Origin: Sandaracinus amylolyticus
Lineage (GTDB): Bacteria; Myxococcota_A; Polyangia; Polyangiales; Sandaracinaceae
Length of the DNA: 64,000 nucleotides
NCBI RefSeq assembly: GCF_021631985.1
Contig: NZ_CP070225.1
Location: 682,001-746,000, forward strand
Direction of reading: 5' to 3'
Part shown: positions 1 to 8,526 of the stretch, piece by piece
Position numbering within the stretch: position 1 is the first letter of the stretch
Layout of the letters: the number at the start of each line of letters is the position of its first letter
Position numbers and translations under genes: made by a program
The notes under the pieces: model-generated
Seen by the model: only the letters and a program-made list of their open reading frames with translations
What the model was told of the DNA's origin: nothing
Databases searched by the model: none

Positions 1-859
1 GACGGGATCGGGCGCGGGCTGCGGCTCGCACTGGCCCGACTGCAACGGCGAGATCCTCCCGCGCGCGGAGTCGATCGAGACCGCGATCGAATTCACGCAC
101 CGCATCACGTCGGGGCTCGCGCTGGTGCTCGTCGTCGTGCAGCTGGTGTGGGCGCTGCGCCTCTTCGAGCGCGGTCACCTCGCGCGTCGCGCGACCGTCG
201 CGTCGATGATCCTGATGCTCACCGAAGCCGCGCTCGGCGCGGGCATCGTGCTGCTCGAGTACGTCGCGGACGATGCGAGCGCGGGGCGCGCGGCGTGGAT
301 GGCGCTGCATCTCGTGAACACGTTCCTGCTCGTCGCCGCGCTCACCCTCGCGGCGTGGTGGGCCGACGCGGAGCGCTCGTCGCGCGCGCTCGACGCGGGC
401 GGTGGGCTCGGCTGGTACCTCGCGATCGGCGCGCTCGCGCTCGTGATCACCGGAATGGCGGGCGCGGTCACGGCGCTGGGCGACACGCTCTTCCCGTCGG
501 CGAGCCTCGCCGAGGGCCTCGCGGCCGACGCGTCGCCCACCGCCCACTTCCTGGTCCGCCTCCGCGTGATCCACCCGATCGTCGCGACCGGTACGTTCCT
601 CTATCTCGTGATGACCAGCGCGCTGGTCACCGCGGCGCGCCCCGAGCCGCGCGTGCGTCGTGCCGCGATCGCGCTCGTGGTCTCGCTCGCGGTGCAGATG
701 GGCGCGGGTCTGCTCAACCTCGCGCTGCTCGCGCCGGTGTGGATGCAGCTCGTGCATCTGCTGCTCGCGGACGCTGCATGGATCGCGCTGGTGGTGCTCG
801 GCGCGAGCGCGCTCGGTGCGCCGCGCGCGAGCGCTGCGCCGCGCCCTGCGATCGCCTGA
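1..859 (+). CDS. ctaA: Heme A synthase, CtaA/COX15 family (5' end missing)
   Basis: Membrane enzyme that oxidises the C8 methyl of heme O to give heme A for cytochrome oxidase. The reading frame is open from base 2, so the gene starts left of the window and about 285 residues are visible. The visible part opens with TGSG, then a Cys pair (visible residues 7 and 14, with HWPDC between) and EFTHR, the standard CtaA signature. Four family histidines can be read: EFTHRI, ALHLVN, RVIHPI and QLVHLL. Hydrophobic helices fill the rest. An internal ATG/GTG start near 125 would remove the Cys pair and is not credible. The DUF502 gene follows 21 bases downstream on the same strand. Family assignment is firm. 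Confidence 0.9.
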   Translation, partial: TGSGAGCGSHWPDCNGEILPRAESIETAIEFTHRITSGLALVLVVVQLVWALRLFERGHLARRATVASMILMLTEAALGAGIVLLEYVADDASAGRAAWMALHLVNTFLLVAALTLAAWWADAERSSRALDAGGGLGWYLAIGALALVITGMAGAVTALGDTLFPSASLAEGLAADASPTAHFLVRLRVIHPIVATGTFLYLVMTSALVTAARPEPRVRRAAIALVVSLAVQMGAGLLNLALLAPVWMQLVHLLLADAAWIALVVLGASALGAPRASAAPRPAIA

Positions 860-880
860 GCGAGCAGTTACAGTTCGCGC

Positions 881-1528
881 ATGTCCTCGTCGCGGCGTCG
901 TCGCAAGGAAGGGCCGCTCGGGCGCGTCGCGCGCTGGTTCGGTCAGGGATTGCTCGTGTTCGTGCCGACCGTCGGCACGTTGTGGTCGGTCTGGCTCGTG
1001 CTGAGCTGGCTCGACTCGCTGATCGGGATCGGCATCCCGGGGCTCGGGCTCGTGCTCACGCTGGTGCTGATCTTCGTGACCGGGTTCGTCGCGTCGAACG
1101 TCGCCGGACAGGCGGTGATCGGCGTGCTCGAGCGCGGCATCGCGCACCTGCCGGTGGTCAGCGTCCTCTACTCGAGCATCAAGGACCTCCTCGGAGCGTT
1201 CGTCGGCGACAAGAAGAGCTTCGATCGCCCGGCGATGGTCGCGGTCGACTCGAGCGGGCTCGTGAAGGTGTTCGGGTTCGTGACCTGCGATCGCTTCGAC
1301 GACCCGCGGCTCTCGGGCCACGTCGCGGTGTACCTGCCCCAGGCGTACAACTTCGCGGGCAACGTCATCATCGTGCCGCGCGAGCGCGTGGAGTTCGTCG
1401 ACGCCGATCCCGCGCAGTTCATGGCGTTCGTGGTGTCCGGCGGCGTGAGCGCGATGCACGGCGCGCGCACCGTGATGGACATGTCGACGCTCGGCGGGAC
1501 GCGCGCGTCGCAGACCAGCATCCGCTGA
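881..1528 (+). CDS. DUF502 family membrane protein
   Basis: Protein of 215 residues of the DUF502 family, whose role is unknown. After a short basic N-terminus there are two hydrophobic segments (about residues 20-42 and 50-78) separated by the family's LDSLIG-type turn, then the soluble part. The family motif with 'P-V-V-S-V-L-Y' followed by 'IKDLLGAF' lies around residues 88-104, and 'VIIVPRERVEFVD' is near residue 165. The start is the ATG at 881, 21 bases after the heme A synthase stop; no strong Shine-Dalgarno is seen. It may be co-transcribed with ctaA. Function is not predictable from sequence. Confidence 0.85.
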   Translation: MSSSRRRRKEGPLGRVARWFGQGLLVFVPTVGTLWSVWLVLSWLDSLIGIGIPGLGLVLTLVLIFVTGFVASNVAGQAVIGVLERGIAHLPVVSVLYSSIKDLLGAFVGDKKSFDRPAMVAVDSSGLVKVFGFVTCDRFDDPRLSGHVAVYLPQAYNFAGNVIIVPRERVEFVDADPAQFMAFVVSGGVSAMHGARTVMDMSTLGGTRASQTSIR

Positions 1529-1634
1529 AATAGCGCGCGATCGCGCGTCGTAGAGACGGACATCCAGGCGCTGCCGCGGCGAACGCGCGCGCCCCTTCGC
1601 ACCGCCGCGTCCGGCGGAGAGGAGACGTCCGTCC

Positions 1635-2513
1635 ATGACCCGCGCCCGTCACGCTCTCGTCCTCGCCCTCGCGCTCGCTGCGATGCCCGGCATCGCGTAC
1701 GCCGATGATCCCGGGTCGCACGACCGCGTCGCATTCGGCGGTGATGCGGTCGTCGCGCCCGGTGAGGTCGTGCAGTCGGTCGCCGCGTTCGGTGGCGACG
1801 CGATCGTCGCCGGCCGCGTCGAGGGCGACGTGGTCTCGTTCGGCGGGAACGTGGAGCTCGCGCCCGGGGCCGAGGTGCTCGGCTCGGTGTCGAGCGTGGG
1901 CGGGCGCGTCGACGCGCAGCCCGGCGCGCGGTGGACGCCCGACGGCGAGGTCGTCGCCCACGCCGCCGCGCGTCGCACCGGGCTCGGCGCGTTCCTCGAG
2001 GACGCGTTCCGCCAGGCGGTCGCGCACGGGCTGCTCTTCCTGCTCGCGCTGCTCCTGATGGGCCTCGCGCCCGAGCGCCTCGGCGCGATGCAGGTCGCGA
2101 TCGTGCGCGACCCCGTGCGCACCGGGCTCCACGGCATCGCGGGCTACGTCGCGAGCGCGGTGTTGATCGTCGCGCTCGCGATCACGCTCATCGGCATCCC
2201 TGCCGCGGTCGCGCTCGCGCTGGTGCTCCCGCTCGCGACGTACGTCGGGCTCGCGGCCTCGGCCTCGGTGATCGGCGCCGCGCTCCCGGTCGATCGACTG
2301 CGTGATCGTCCGGTGCGGCAGCTCGCCGCGGGCGTGCTCGTGCTCTTCGTCGCGTCGCTCGTGCCCTACCTCGGCACGCTCACCATCGTCGCGGCTGCAT
2401 GCCTCGGCACCGGCGCGCTCATCCGCACGCGGTTCCGTACCTCGCCGCCGAGCGAGCTGATCGGCGCGGGCCCGATCGTCGAGGTCGGTCCGTACCGCAC
2501 GCAGGCTGCGTGA
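1635..2513 (+). CDS. Exported bactofilin-like beta-repeat protein with C-terminal membrane helices
   Basis: 292 residues. A signal peptide ends near AYA (residue 23). Residues about 30-105 carry short repeats of the form 'FGGDAVVAPGEVV', 'FGGDAIVAGRVEGDV', 'FGGNVELAPGAEV' and 'VGGRVDAQPGA', the rung pattern of polymer-forming bactofilin-type beta helices. Residues about 130-275 hold four or five hydrophobic segments. Proteins with an exported beta-repeat part and a membrane tail are common in Myxococcota and often lack an assigned function. A GGAGAGGAG ribosome site precedes the ATG at 1635. A hairpin directly after the stop (2520-2555) may end transcription. The bactofilin relation is by repeat pattern only. 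Confidence 0.7.
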   Translation: MTRARHALVLALALAAMPGIAYADDPGSHDRVAFGGDAVVAPGEVVQSVAAFGGDAIVAGRVEGDVVSFGGNVELAPGAEVLGSVSSVGGRVDAQPGARWTPDGEVVAHAAARRTGLGAFLEDAFRQAVAHGLLFLLALLLMGLAPERLGAMQVAIVRDPVRTGLHGIAGYVASAVLIVALAITLIGIPAAVALALVLPLATYVGLAASASVIGAALPVDRLRDRPVRQLAAGVLVLFVASLVPYLGTLTIVAAACLGTGALIRTRFRTSPPSELIGAGPIVEVGPYRTQAA

Positions 2514-2519
2514 CATCGA

Positions 2520-2555
2520 GAGGCCGCACCGGTGATCCTCACCGCGTGCGGCCTC
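2520..2555 (+). terminator. Double-stem hairpin after the bactofilin-like gene
   Basis: GAGGCCGCAC (2520-2529) pairs with GTGCGGCCTC (2546-2555), and inside it CGGTGA pairs with TCACCG around a TCC loop. It sits 6 bases after the stop at 2513. The T run after it is weak (TTCGCGTTCTC). The proposed GTG start of the next gene lies in its right arm, so it could also control that gene's translation. Confidence 0.55.
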
Positions 2556-2983
2556 TTCGCGTTCTCGTGATCGTGATCCTCGCTTCGTGTGGTGACGGCG
2601 AGCGCCGCCCGAGCTCCGCCGCGGCGATCGCGGGATGGACCGCGGGAGAGGGCGAGGACACGCGACCGCGGTCGGAGGTGATCGGTGACGGGAGCGACGA
2701 CGCGCCGCGATCGCCCACCCTCGGTGGCTCGCGGCGCGCGCCGATCGTGCGTCACGGTGCGCTGGTCGACGTCTCGTTCGAGGGCGCGTCGCTGCGCGAG
2801 GCGATGCGCCTGCTCGCCGAGGTCGCAGGGCTCGACGTGGTCGTCGACGAAGGCGTGCAGGGCACCGTCACGCTCGATCTGCGCGACGTGCGCGCGCTCG
2901 ACGCGATGGAGATCATCGCGACCGCGCACGGCGCGTCGATCGAGGTCTCGGGACGTCTCGCCATCGTGCGCGCCGCGCGATGA
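2546..2983 (+). CDS. Small lipoprotein with a secretin N-domain-like (STN) fold
   Basis: About 145 residues from a GTG at 2546. This start gives a short lipoprotein signal (VRPLRVLVIVILASC), with the lipobox Cys at residue 15. After a low-complexity linker, residues about 70-143 read as one STN/secretin-N-like domain: 'VDVSFEGASLREAMRLLAE', then 'VVVDEGVQGTVTLDLRDV' and 'ALDAMEIIATAHGASIEV'. Such domains are found in PilQ, GspD and TonB-receptor N-termini; here it stands alone with no pore domain. It could be an accessory or orphan secretin-type domain. An ATG further upstream in the frame lies inside the previous gene and has no signal peptide, so I do not use it. Confidence 0.65.
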   Translation: MRPLRVLVIVILASCGDGERRPSSAAAIAGWTAGEGEDTRPRSEVIGDGSDDAPRSPTLGGSRRAPIVRHGALVDVSFEGASLREAMRLLAEVAGLDVVVDEGVQGTVTLDLRDVRALDAMEIIATAHGASIEVSGRLAIVRAAR

Positions 2984-3004
2984 CACGAGCGCCGGGAGTC
3001 GAGA

Positions 3005-3655
3005 TCAGCGGAGGCCGGGCGCGTTGTTGATCGCCGCCTGCGCGGCGAACGCACGCTGGTAGGCGGGGCGCGCCTCGCCACGCGCCACGTACGCCGCCAA
3101 GCTCGGGAATTCCGCGAGCAATCCCGAGGCGCGTAGACGCAGCAGCACGGAGACCATCATCAGGTCACCGGCGCTGAACCCACCGTCGAGCCACGCGTCG
3201 TCGCCCAGCCGCGCGGCGAGCTGGCGAAGCCGGCCGCGGACGCGTTCCTCGACCAGCGGGAGGCGCTCCTGGGACCAAGGGCGATCGCCCTCGAGGAGTC
3301 GGGCGGTCGCGAGCTCGAGGATCGGCGGCTCCACCGTGCTGAGCGCGGCGAACATCCACGTGATCGCGCGCGCACGCGCGCCCGGCTCGGCGGGCAGCAG
3401 CCCCGAGTGCTGCTCGGCGATGTGGAGCACGATCGATCCCGACTCGAAGAGCGTCAGGTCGCCGTCCTCGTAGGTCGGGATCTGTCCGAAGGGATGGCGC
3501 GCCAAGTGCGCCGCCTCCTTCATCGCAGCGAACGAGACGAGGCGAACCTCGTACGGCAGCTCCACCTCCTCGAGCGCCCAGCGGACGCGACTGTCGCGCG
3601 CCAGTCCCTTGCCGCCGTCGGGCGACCTCTCGAAGGCGGTGATGGTGATCGTCAT
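3005..3655 (-). CDS. Glutathione S-transferase family protein
   Basis: 216 residues. The N-terminal thioredoxin-like half runs to about residue 80 and contains 'HPFGQIPTYEDGDLTLFESGSI', the usual glutathione-site loop (cis-Pro then E-S). The C-terminal helical half (about 90-210) ends with 'FPSLAAYVARGEARPAYQRA', typical of the family. The ATG at 3655 has AAGGAGCT 5 bases upstream and gives the normal start 'MTITITAFE'; a longer upstream reading is unnecessary. Substrate is unknown. It is convergent with the small lipoprotein gene to the left and not obviously part of an operon. Confidence 0.88.
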   Translation of the reverse strand: MTITITAFERSPDGGKGLARDSRVRWALEEVELPYEVRLVSFAAMKEAAHLARHPFGQIPTYEDGDLTLFESGSIVLHIAEQHSGLLPAEPGARARAITWMFAALSTVEPPILELATARLLEGDRPWSQERLPLVEERVRGRLRQLAARLGDDAWLDGGFSAGDLMMVSVLLRLRASGLLAEFPSLAAYVARGEARPAYQRAFAAQAAINNAPGLR

Positions 3656-3803
3656 GGCGAGCTCCTTCTGACGAGATGCGGTGACGGAGCGGGCGGCCTC
3701 GTTCCGCATCCGCCCCGTCCCACCGAGGACGTCCGGCGCGGCCGGGCCCCGACACCGTCATGTGATTTCTTTCTCGCCCGGTCCCAGGCGCCTGCTCTGG
3801 CCG

Positions 3804-6638
3804 TCAGCGCCGACGTCGCGCGACGATCGCGGCGAGCACCAGGCCCAGCACCCACCACGCGCCGCGGGCCGGGCCGCTCGCGACGCGGCACGAGCATCCA
3901 CCGTCGATGCTCGGCATCGTCGCCCCGGCGTCGCTCCGCACGCCGCCATCGCGGCCCGGCATCACGACCATCCCGCCGTCGGGCGCGTCGCACACGCCGT
4001 CCTCGTCGATCTCGCCGTCGCAGTCGTCGTCCGCTTCGTTGCAGAGCTCCGCGGTCGCGTGCTCGTCGATCTCGCCGTCGCAGTCGTCGTCGCGCCCGTT
4101 GCACGCCTCGTCCATCGCGCGGCACGCACGGCCCGCGGCGAGGATCGTCGTGAAGTAGCGCGGCGCGTCCCATCCGCCTGCGTCGGTCATGTCGTCGAGC
4201 GCGATCGCGTCGCCGAACCCCTCGCCGCTCGAGGGATGACAGCGCCACCCCGCGGCGGCGCGCGCGCATGCGTCGTCGCGCCCGTCGCCGTCGACGTCCG
4301 CCATGCGGATCGTCTGGTAGTAACGCGCCGCGCTCCACCCGCTCTCGTCGGCCCACGCCGGGCCCGCGACGCGCGCGAACGCCTCGCCGTCCCACGCGTA
4401 GCAGGCGAGCTCCGCGTTCGAGCGCGCGCAGAGATCCTCGACGCGATCTCCGTTCACGTCGCCGACCACGATCGTCGCGTAGTTCGACACGTCGTCCCAT
4501 CCGCTCGCGTCCGCGAGCGGCGCGACGATGCGCGTCTCTCCGAAGCCCTCGTCGCTCGCGAGCACGCAGCGCAGATCCGACGCCGAGCGCGCGCACACGT
4601 CGTCGCGCCCGTCGCCGTTCACGTCGGCGAGACGGATCGTGCTCCAGTACTTCCGATCGCCCCAGCCCACCGCGTCGGCCCAGCGCGGCCCTTCCACGCG
4701 CGTCGGGAACCCCGCGCCGTCGCTCAGCCAGCAGTCGAGGCCCGCGGCCGCGCGCACACACGCGTCGTCGCGCCCATCGCCGTTCACGTCGCCCATGCGG
4801 ATCGTCCCGTAGTGACGCGCCGCACCGAAGCCGCTCGCGTCGGACCACTCCGGGCCCGCGATGCGCTCGCCGAACCGCGTGCCGTCGCTGAGCCAGCACA
4901 GGAAGCCCGCTCCCGCGCGCGCGCAGAGATCGTCGCGCCCATCGCCGTTCACGTCGGCGAGGCGCATCGTCGTGTAGAAGCGCGGCGCGCCCCAGCCCGA
5001 CTCGTCGCTCAGCACGTCGCTCCACGTCGTGTGCGCGTCGAACCCGCTCCCGTTCGACAGCGCGCACACCACGCCCGCGTTCGCGCGCGCGCAGAGATCC
5101 GCGCGCCCGTCGCCGTTCACGTCGCCCATGCGGATCGTCGCGTGGTTCGCGACGTCGTCCCATCCGCCCATGTCGCCCCACGGCACCGCGCCCGTCGGTG
5201 CGCTCCACGCGCCGTCCTGCGCGAGCCAGCAGCGCACGCCCGAGTACCCGCGCCCGCACACGTCGGCGCGTCCGTCGCCGTTCACGTCGGTCGAGCTCGG
5301 CGGCGCGTACGCGCTCGGCTGCTCGAGGAGCAGCGCGACCTCGCACACGTCCTCGTCGTCGACCGTTCCGTCGCAGTCGTCGTCGCGCCCGTTGCACGTC
5401 TCGGTGGGCGTCGCGCCGCAGGTCCCGCACGCGTTCGTCACGCCCTCGTCGGTGCGGCGATCGCAGTCGTCGTCGCGCCCGTTGCACGACTCGGCGGTGG
5501 GCCGGCACTCGCAGCCGTTGTTCACGTAGTCCATGAACTTCGTCCAGTTCCAGTGCGGCCCGGGGTCCCAGTGATCGCCGTGGCAGAACATGCTGTTCGC
5601 CTCGACGTGCCCGATGATCCGGCTGCGATCGCAGGGGATGCCGTAGCGGTCGCAGATCGATCGCACGATGCGCGCGGTGCGGCAGAGCTGCGCGTCGGGA
5701 TGGTTCGTGCTGCCCGCGTAGCCCTCGTGCTCGATGCCGATCGACGAGCCGTTGAGACAGCCGACGTGCCACGCCGTGTCCTGCTCCTCGACGATCTGCG
5801 CGGTGAAGCCGGTGTAGCTCGTGACGTAGTGCGCGCTGACCTGCGAGCCACCGCAGCTGCGCACCGTGTTGACGCATCCCGCGAAGCCGCCCTCGCAGGT
5901 GTGGATGACGACGTAGCGGATGTCGCCGCGGCCGCGGCTCGCGTTCGTGTAGTCGCACGCCGGGCCCTGCCACTCGGCGAGCGGCGTGTCGGGCCGCGCG
6001 TACTCGATCGCGACACCGACGCCGTCCTCGTCGATCGCGATCGGCGAGACGAGGCCGTCGATCGGCGGGAGGTAGACCACGTCGCCGCGCTCGTCGGTGT
6101 CACGGAAGCCGATGTCCATCACCTGCGCGAGGTGCTCGCGATACGGGAAGCGCACGTCGGCGAGCGCGGGGTGCCACCCGTCGAGCAGCGCGATCCACGC
6201 CGCGATGTCGTCCTCCGCAGGAGGCGCGTCACCCGCGAGCGCGCGCAGTCGTGCCGCCGCGGCGTCGACCTCGAGCTCGAGGTGCTCGCACAGCGATGCG
6301 GCATCGGTGCCCACGAGCCGCGCCGCCTCGTCGCGCGCCGCGCCCTCGTCGAGCCCGAACACGCCGCACGCGGTGGGATCGCCGTGCGCGTCCTCGCCCT
6401 CCTCCACGAGCATGCCGGTGCGCGAGACCAGGCGCGTCTCGGCCCATCCGAGCGCGAGCAGCACGTCGCGCGGGACCTCGTGTCGCGCCGCGGCCTCGGT
6501 GACGAGCCCCACGATCAGCGCGTCGCCGCGATAGGCGAGCGGCGCGACCTCGGGCGTCGCGCTCGGCGCGGGAGCGACTGGATCGGTCTCGCATCCGGCG
6601 AGCGCGGCGACGACGACGAGGAGCGCGAGCTTCCGCAT
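3804..6638 (-). CDS. Secreted N-acetylmuramoyl-L-alanine amidase-like protein with MopE motifs, FG-GAP repeats and MYXO-CTERM-like tail
   Basis: 944 residues. A lipoprotein signal ends at LAGC (near residue 15). Residues about 25-200 are a Cys-poor helical region that begins like a lytic-transglycosylase fold ('VLLALGWAETRL'). Residues about 255-390 form an Amidase_2-like domain with 'YVVIHTCEG', 'IGIEHEG', 'IIGHVEANS' and 'HWDPGPHWNW', so the zinc His ligands appear to be present. Four MopE-type clusters (CNGRDDDCDG and variants) flank seven 'DVNGDGRxDxCAR' calcium-type FG-GAP/VCBS repeats. The end reads GGCSCR, a linker, a WWVLGLVLAAIVA helix and RRRR, matching the MYXO-CTERM surface-sorting pattern. 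The start at ATG 6638 is chosen for the signal peptide. Having both a lipobox and a sorting tail is unusual. Likely cell-wall binding or hydrolysing at the surface. Confidence 0.8.
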   Translation of the reverse strand: MRKLALLVVVAALAGCETDPVAPAPSATPEVAPLAYRGDALIVGLVTEAAARHEVPRDVLLALGWAETRLVSRTGMLVEEGEDAHGDPTACGVFGLDEGAARDEAARLVGTDAASLCEHLELEVDAAAARLRALAGDAPPAEDDIAAWIALLDGWHPALADVRFPYREHLAQVMDIGFRDTDERGDVVYLPPIDGLVSPIAIDEDGVGVAIEYARPDTPLAEWQGPACDYTNASRGRGDIRYVVIHTCEGGFAGCVNTVRSCGGSQVSAHYVTSYTGFTAQIVEEQDTAWHVGCLNGSSIGIEHEGYAGSTNHPDAQLCRTARIVRSICDRYGIPCDRSRIIGHVEANSMFCHGDHWDPGPHWNWTKFMDYVNNGCECRPTAESCNGRDDDCDRRTDEGVTNACGTCGATPTETCNGRDDDCDGTVDDEDVCEVALLLEQPSAYAPPSSTDVNGDGRADVCGRGYSGVRCWLAQDGAWSAPTGAVPWGDMGGWDDVANHATIRMGDVNGDGRADLCARANAGVVCALSNGSGFDAHTTWSDVLSDESGWGAPRFYTTMRLADVNGDGRDDLCARAGAGFLCWLSDGTRFGERIAGPEWSDASGFGAARHYGTIRMGDVNGDGRDDACVRAAAGLDCWLSDGAGFPTRVEGPRWADAVGWGDRKYWSTIRLADVNGDGRDDVCARSASDLRCVLASDEGFGETRIVAPLADASGWDDVSNYATIVVGDVNGDRVEDLCARSNAELACYAWDGEAFARVAGPAWADESGWSAARYYQTIRMADVDGDGRDDACARAAAGWRCHPSSGEGFGDAIALDDMTDAGGWDAPRYFTTILAAGRACRAMDEACNGRDDDCDGEIDEHATAELCNEADDDCDGEIDEDGVCDAPDGGMVVMPGRDGGVRSDAGATMPSIDGGCSCRVASGPARGAWWVLGLVLAAIVARRRR

Positions 6639-6729
6639 ACGGGACACGCGCCTAGCAACGTGACGGCCAGCGGATCCTCCGAAGATCACCACGGATTTGC
6701 GATCTCCGCGCCGCGCCGGCGCGCCATCT

Positions 6730-7596
6730 CTACGCAGCGCGCGTGCGCGGCCGATCAGCTTCTGGACGCGCGACCATCACGCCTGCGCCGATGATCAGCA
6801 GACCGCCGAGGATCGCGGTCGCGGCGAGCGCCTCGCCCCATACCAGCCAGCCCACCACGCACGCGACGAGCGGCTCGAGGAACGCGAGCACCGCGCCCCG
6901 CGCCGAGCCGATCGCGACGAGCCCGTTCGCGAAGAGCACGTTCGCGCCCACGCCGAGCAACGCCGCCGCGATCGCGAGCACGCAGAGCGACGACACGCCG
7001 ATCTCGGCGGGCGTCACCAGCGCGATCGGCAGCAGCAAGAGCGCCGATCCGATCGAGTGCAGGCCCATCGTGCGCGCCGCGCCGATGCGCGGCGTGAGGC
7101 GCCGCGCGAGGAACACGTTGCCCGCGTAGGCGAGCGCGCTCGCGCTTCCGAGCGCCGCGCCCGCGAGCACGCTGCCCGAGAGCGCCTCGGGCTCCCACGG
7201 TCGCAACAGCAGCACGATCCCCGCGAGCGCGATCGATGCCGCGATCGGTGCGCTGCGAACCCGTTGTCGTTCCACGAAGGGCGCCGCGAGCGCGACCACG
7301 ACCGGCGCGAACGAGTGCGTGAGCACCGCGATCGCGACCGACGTCATCGACATCGCCGCGAAGAACATCCCGACGTTCACCGCGTCGAGCACCGCGAACG
7401 CGCCGAGCAGCACGAACGTCTCGCGATCCCAGCGTGGGGTGATCTCGCGCCGATAGAGCGGGATCGCGAGCAGCGAGATGAACACGAAGATCAGCGTGGA
7501 GCTCCACGCCGAGGGCAGCCCGAGGGGGCGCAGGAAGAGGCTCCACGTGCCCCACGCGCACGCGGCGAGCACGACGAACGACACACCACGGATCAT
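6730..7596 (-). CDS. EamA/DMT-family membrane transporter
   Basis: 288 residues with about ten hydrophobic helices in two EamA halves. The first contains 'LAACAWGTWSLFLRP' and the second 'GSASALAYAGNVFLARRL'. The last helix ends in 'LIIGAGVMVARPEADRP'. This is the drug/metabolite transporter superfamily; the substrate cannot be told from sequence. The gene starts at ATG 7596, 4 bases after the lipB stop, so the two probably share a transcript with lipB first. No functional link to lipoylation is evident. Confidence 0.88.
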   Translation of the reverse strand: MIRGVSFVVLAACAWGTWSLFLRPLGLPSAWSSTLIFVFISLLAIPLYRREITPRWDRETFVLLGAFAVLDAVNVGMFFAAMSMTSVAIAVLTHSFAPVVVALAAPFVERQRVRSAPIAASIALAGIVLLLRPWEPEALSGSVLAGAALGSASALAYAGNVFLARRLTPRIGAARTMGLHSIGSALLLLPIALVTPAEIGVSSLCVLAIAAALLGVGANVLFANGLVAIGSARGAVLAFLEPLVACVVGWLVWGEALAATAILGGLLIIGAGVMVARPEADRPRTRAA

Positions 7597-7600
7597 CGAA

Positions 7601-8314
7601 TCAGATCGTGTCGTGCGCGACGACCGGCGCAGGGAGCGAGGGCAGCGGCGCGTGCTCGAGATCGGCGTCGAAGATCGCCGCGAAGCGCCGCTCCACGGTG
7701 TCCATCACCTCGTCGATCGGGACGCGCCGATCGAGCTCGCGCTCGAACGAGGTCACGCCCTTGTCGCGGATGCCGCACGGCACGATCAGCGCGAAGTGCG
7801 AGAGGTCGGTCGTCACGTTCAGCGCGAAGCCGTGCATCGTGACCCAGCGGCTGATGCGCACGCCGATCGCGCCGACCTTGCGATCCCCGAGCTCGGGGTC
7901 GCGCAGCCACGTGCCGTTGAGCCCGTCGATGCGCTCGGCGCGCAGCGCGTAGTCGCCGCACACGTCGATCATCATCTGCTCGAGGTCGCGCACGTAGCGG
8001 CGCACGTCCTGACGGTCCGGCGCGAGGTCGATGATCGGATAGCCGACGAGCTGACCGGGGCCGTGGTAGGTCACGTCGCCGCCGCGCCCCGCCTCGTGCA
8101 GATCGATGCCGCGCGCGGCGAGCATCTCCTTCGCGAGCAGCACGTTGCCGATCTTCGCGCCGCGCCCGAGCGTGATCACCGGGTCGTGCTCGAGCAGCAG
8201 CAGCGTGTCGGGGATCGTGCCCGCGATGCGCGCCTCCTGGAGGCGCTGCTGGAGCTGGTGCGCCTCGTCGTAGCGGATGCGGCCGAGACGATGGACGCGG
8301 ACCTGTCTGCGCAT
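7601..8314 (-). CDS. lipB: Octanoyl-[acyl-carrier-protein]:protein octanoyltransferase
   Basis: 237 residues, the usual LipB length. It moves the octanoyl group from ACP to lipoyl domains of 2-oxoacid dehydrogenases and the glycine cleavage system. Seen: 'RGGDVTYHGPGQLVGYP' (77-93), catalytic Lys146 in 'RKVGAIGVRISRWVTMHG', and catalytic Cys180 in 'IVPCGIRDKGVTS'. The start at ATG 8314 gives the typical 'VHRLGRIRYDEA' opening. lipA is not next to it. Lipoate-dependent enzymes (dihydrolipoamide dehydrogenase and an E1 alpha) lie about 3 kb away. An EamA transporter follows directly. Confidence 0.95.
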   Translation of the reverse strand: MRRQVRVHRLGRIRYDEAHQLQQRLQEARIAGTIPDTLLLLEHDPVITLGRGAKIGNVLLAKEMLAARGIDLHEAGRGGDVTYHGPGQLVGYPIIDLAPDRQDVRRYVRDLEQMMIDVCGDYALRAERIDGLNGTWLRDPELGDRKVGAIGVRISRWVTMHGFALNVTTDLSHFALIVPCGIRDKGVTSFERELDRRVPIDEVMDTVERRFAAIFDADLEHAPLPSLPAPVVAHDTI

Positions 8315-8526
8315 GACGGACGGGGTTGTGGTCCTCGCCGGGCGCGGACGCCAGGTCAGCGCCGTGAGCCTTCGAGGACGCGCCTCGCGAGGCAGGAGGC
8401 GCAGCGTCGCGTGCTCGCTCGCGGTGAAGCGCGCGATCGCGGTCGAGCGGGTGGTGCCAGTGCCGTGACGTTTCGGAAAGGATGCCGGATCAGGTACCGT
8501 CTTGGATTCGCTTCCCCGAGGTGGTC

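Noticed and set aside
3681-6794. Open frame of 1037 residues on the plus strand
   Set aside because: Antisense to the amidase-like gene, which has a signal peptide, motifs and repeats; the plus-strand reading has Arg/Val-rich low complexity only.
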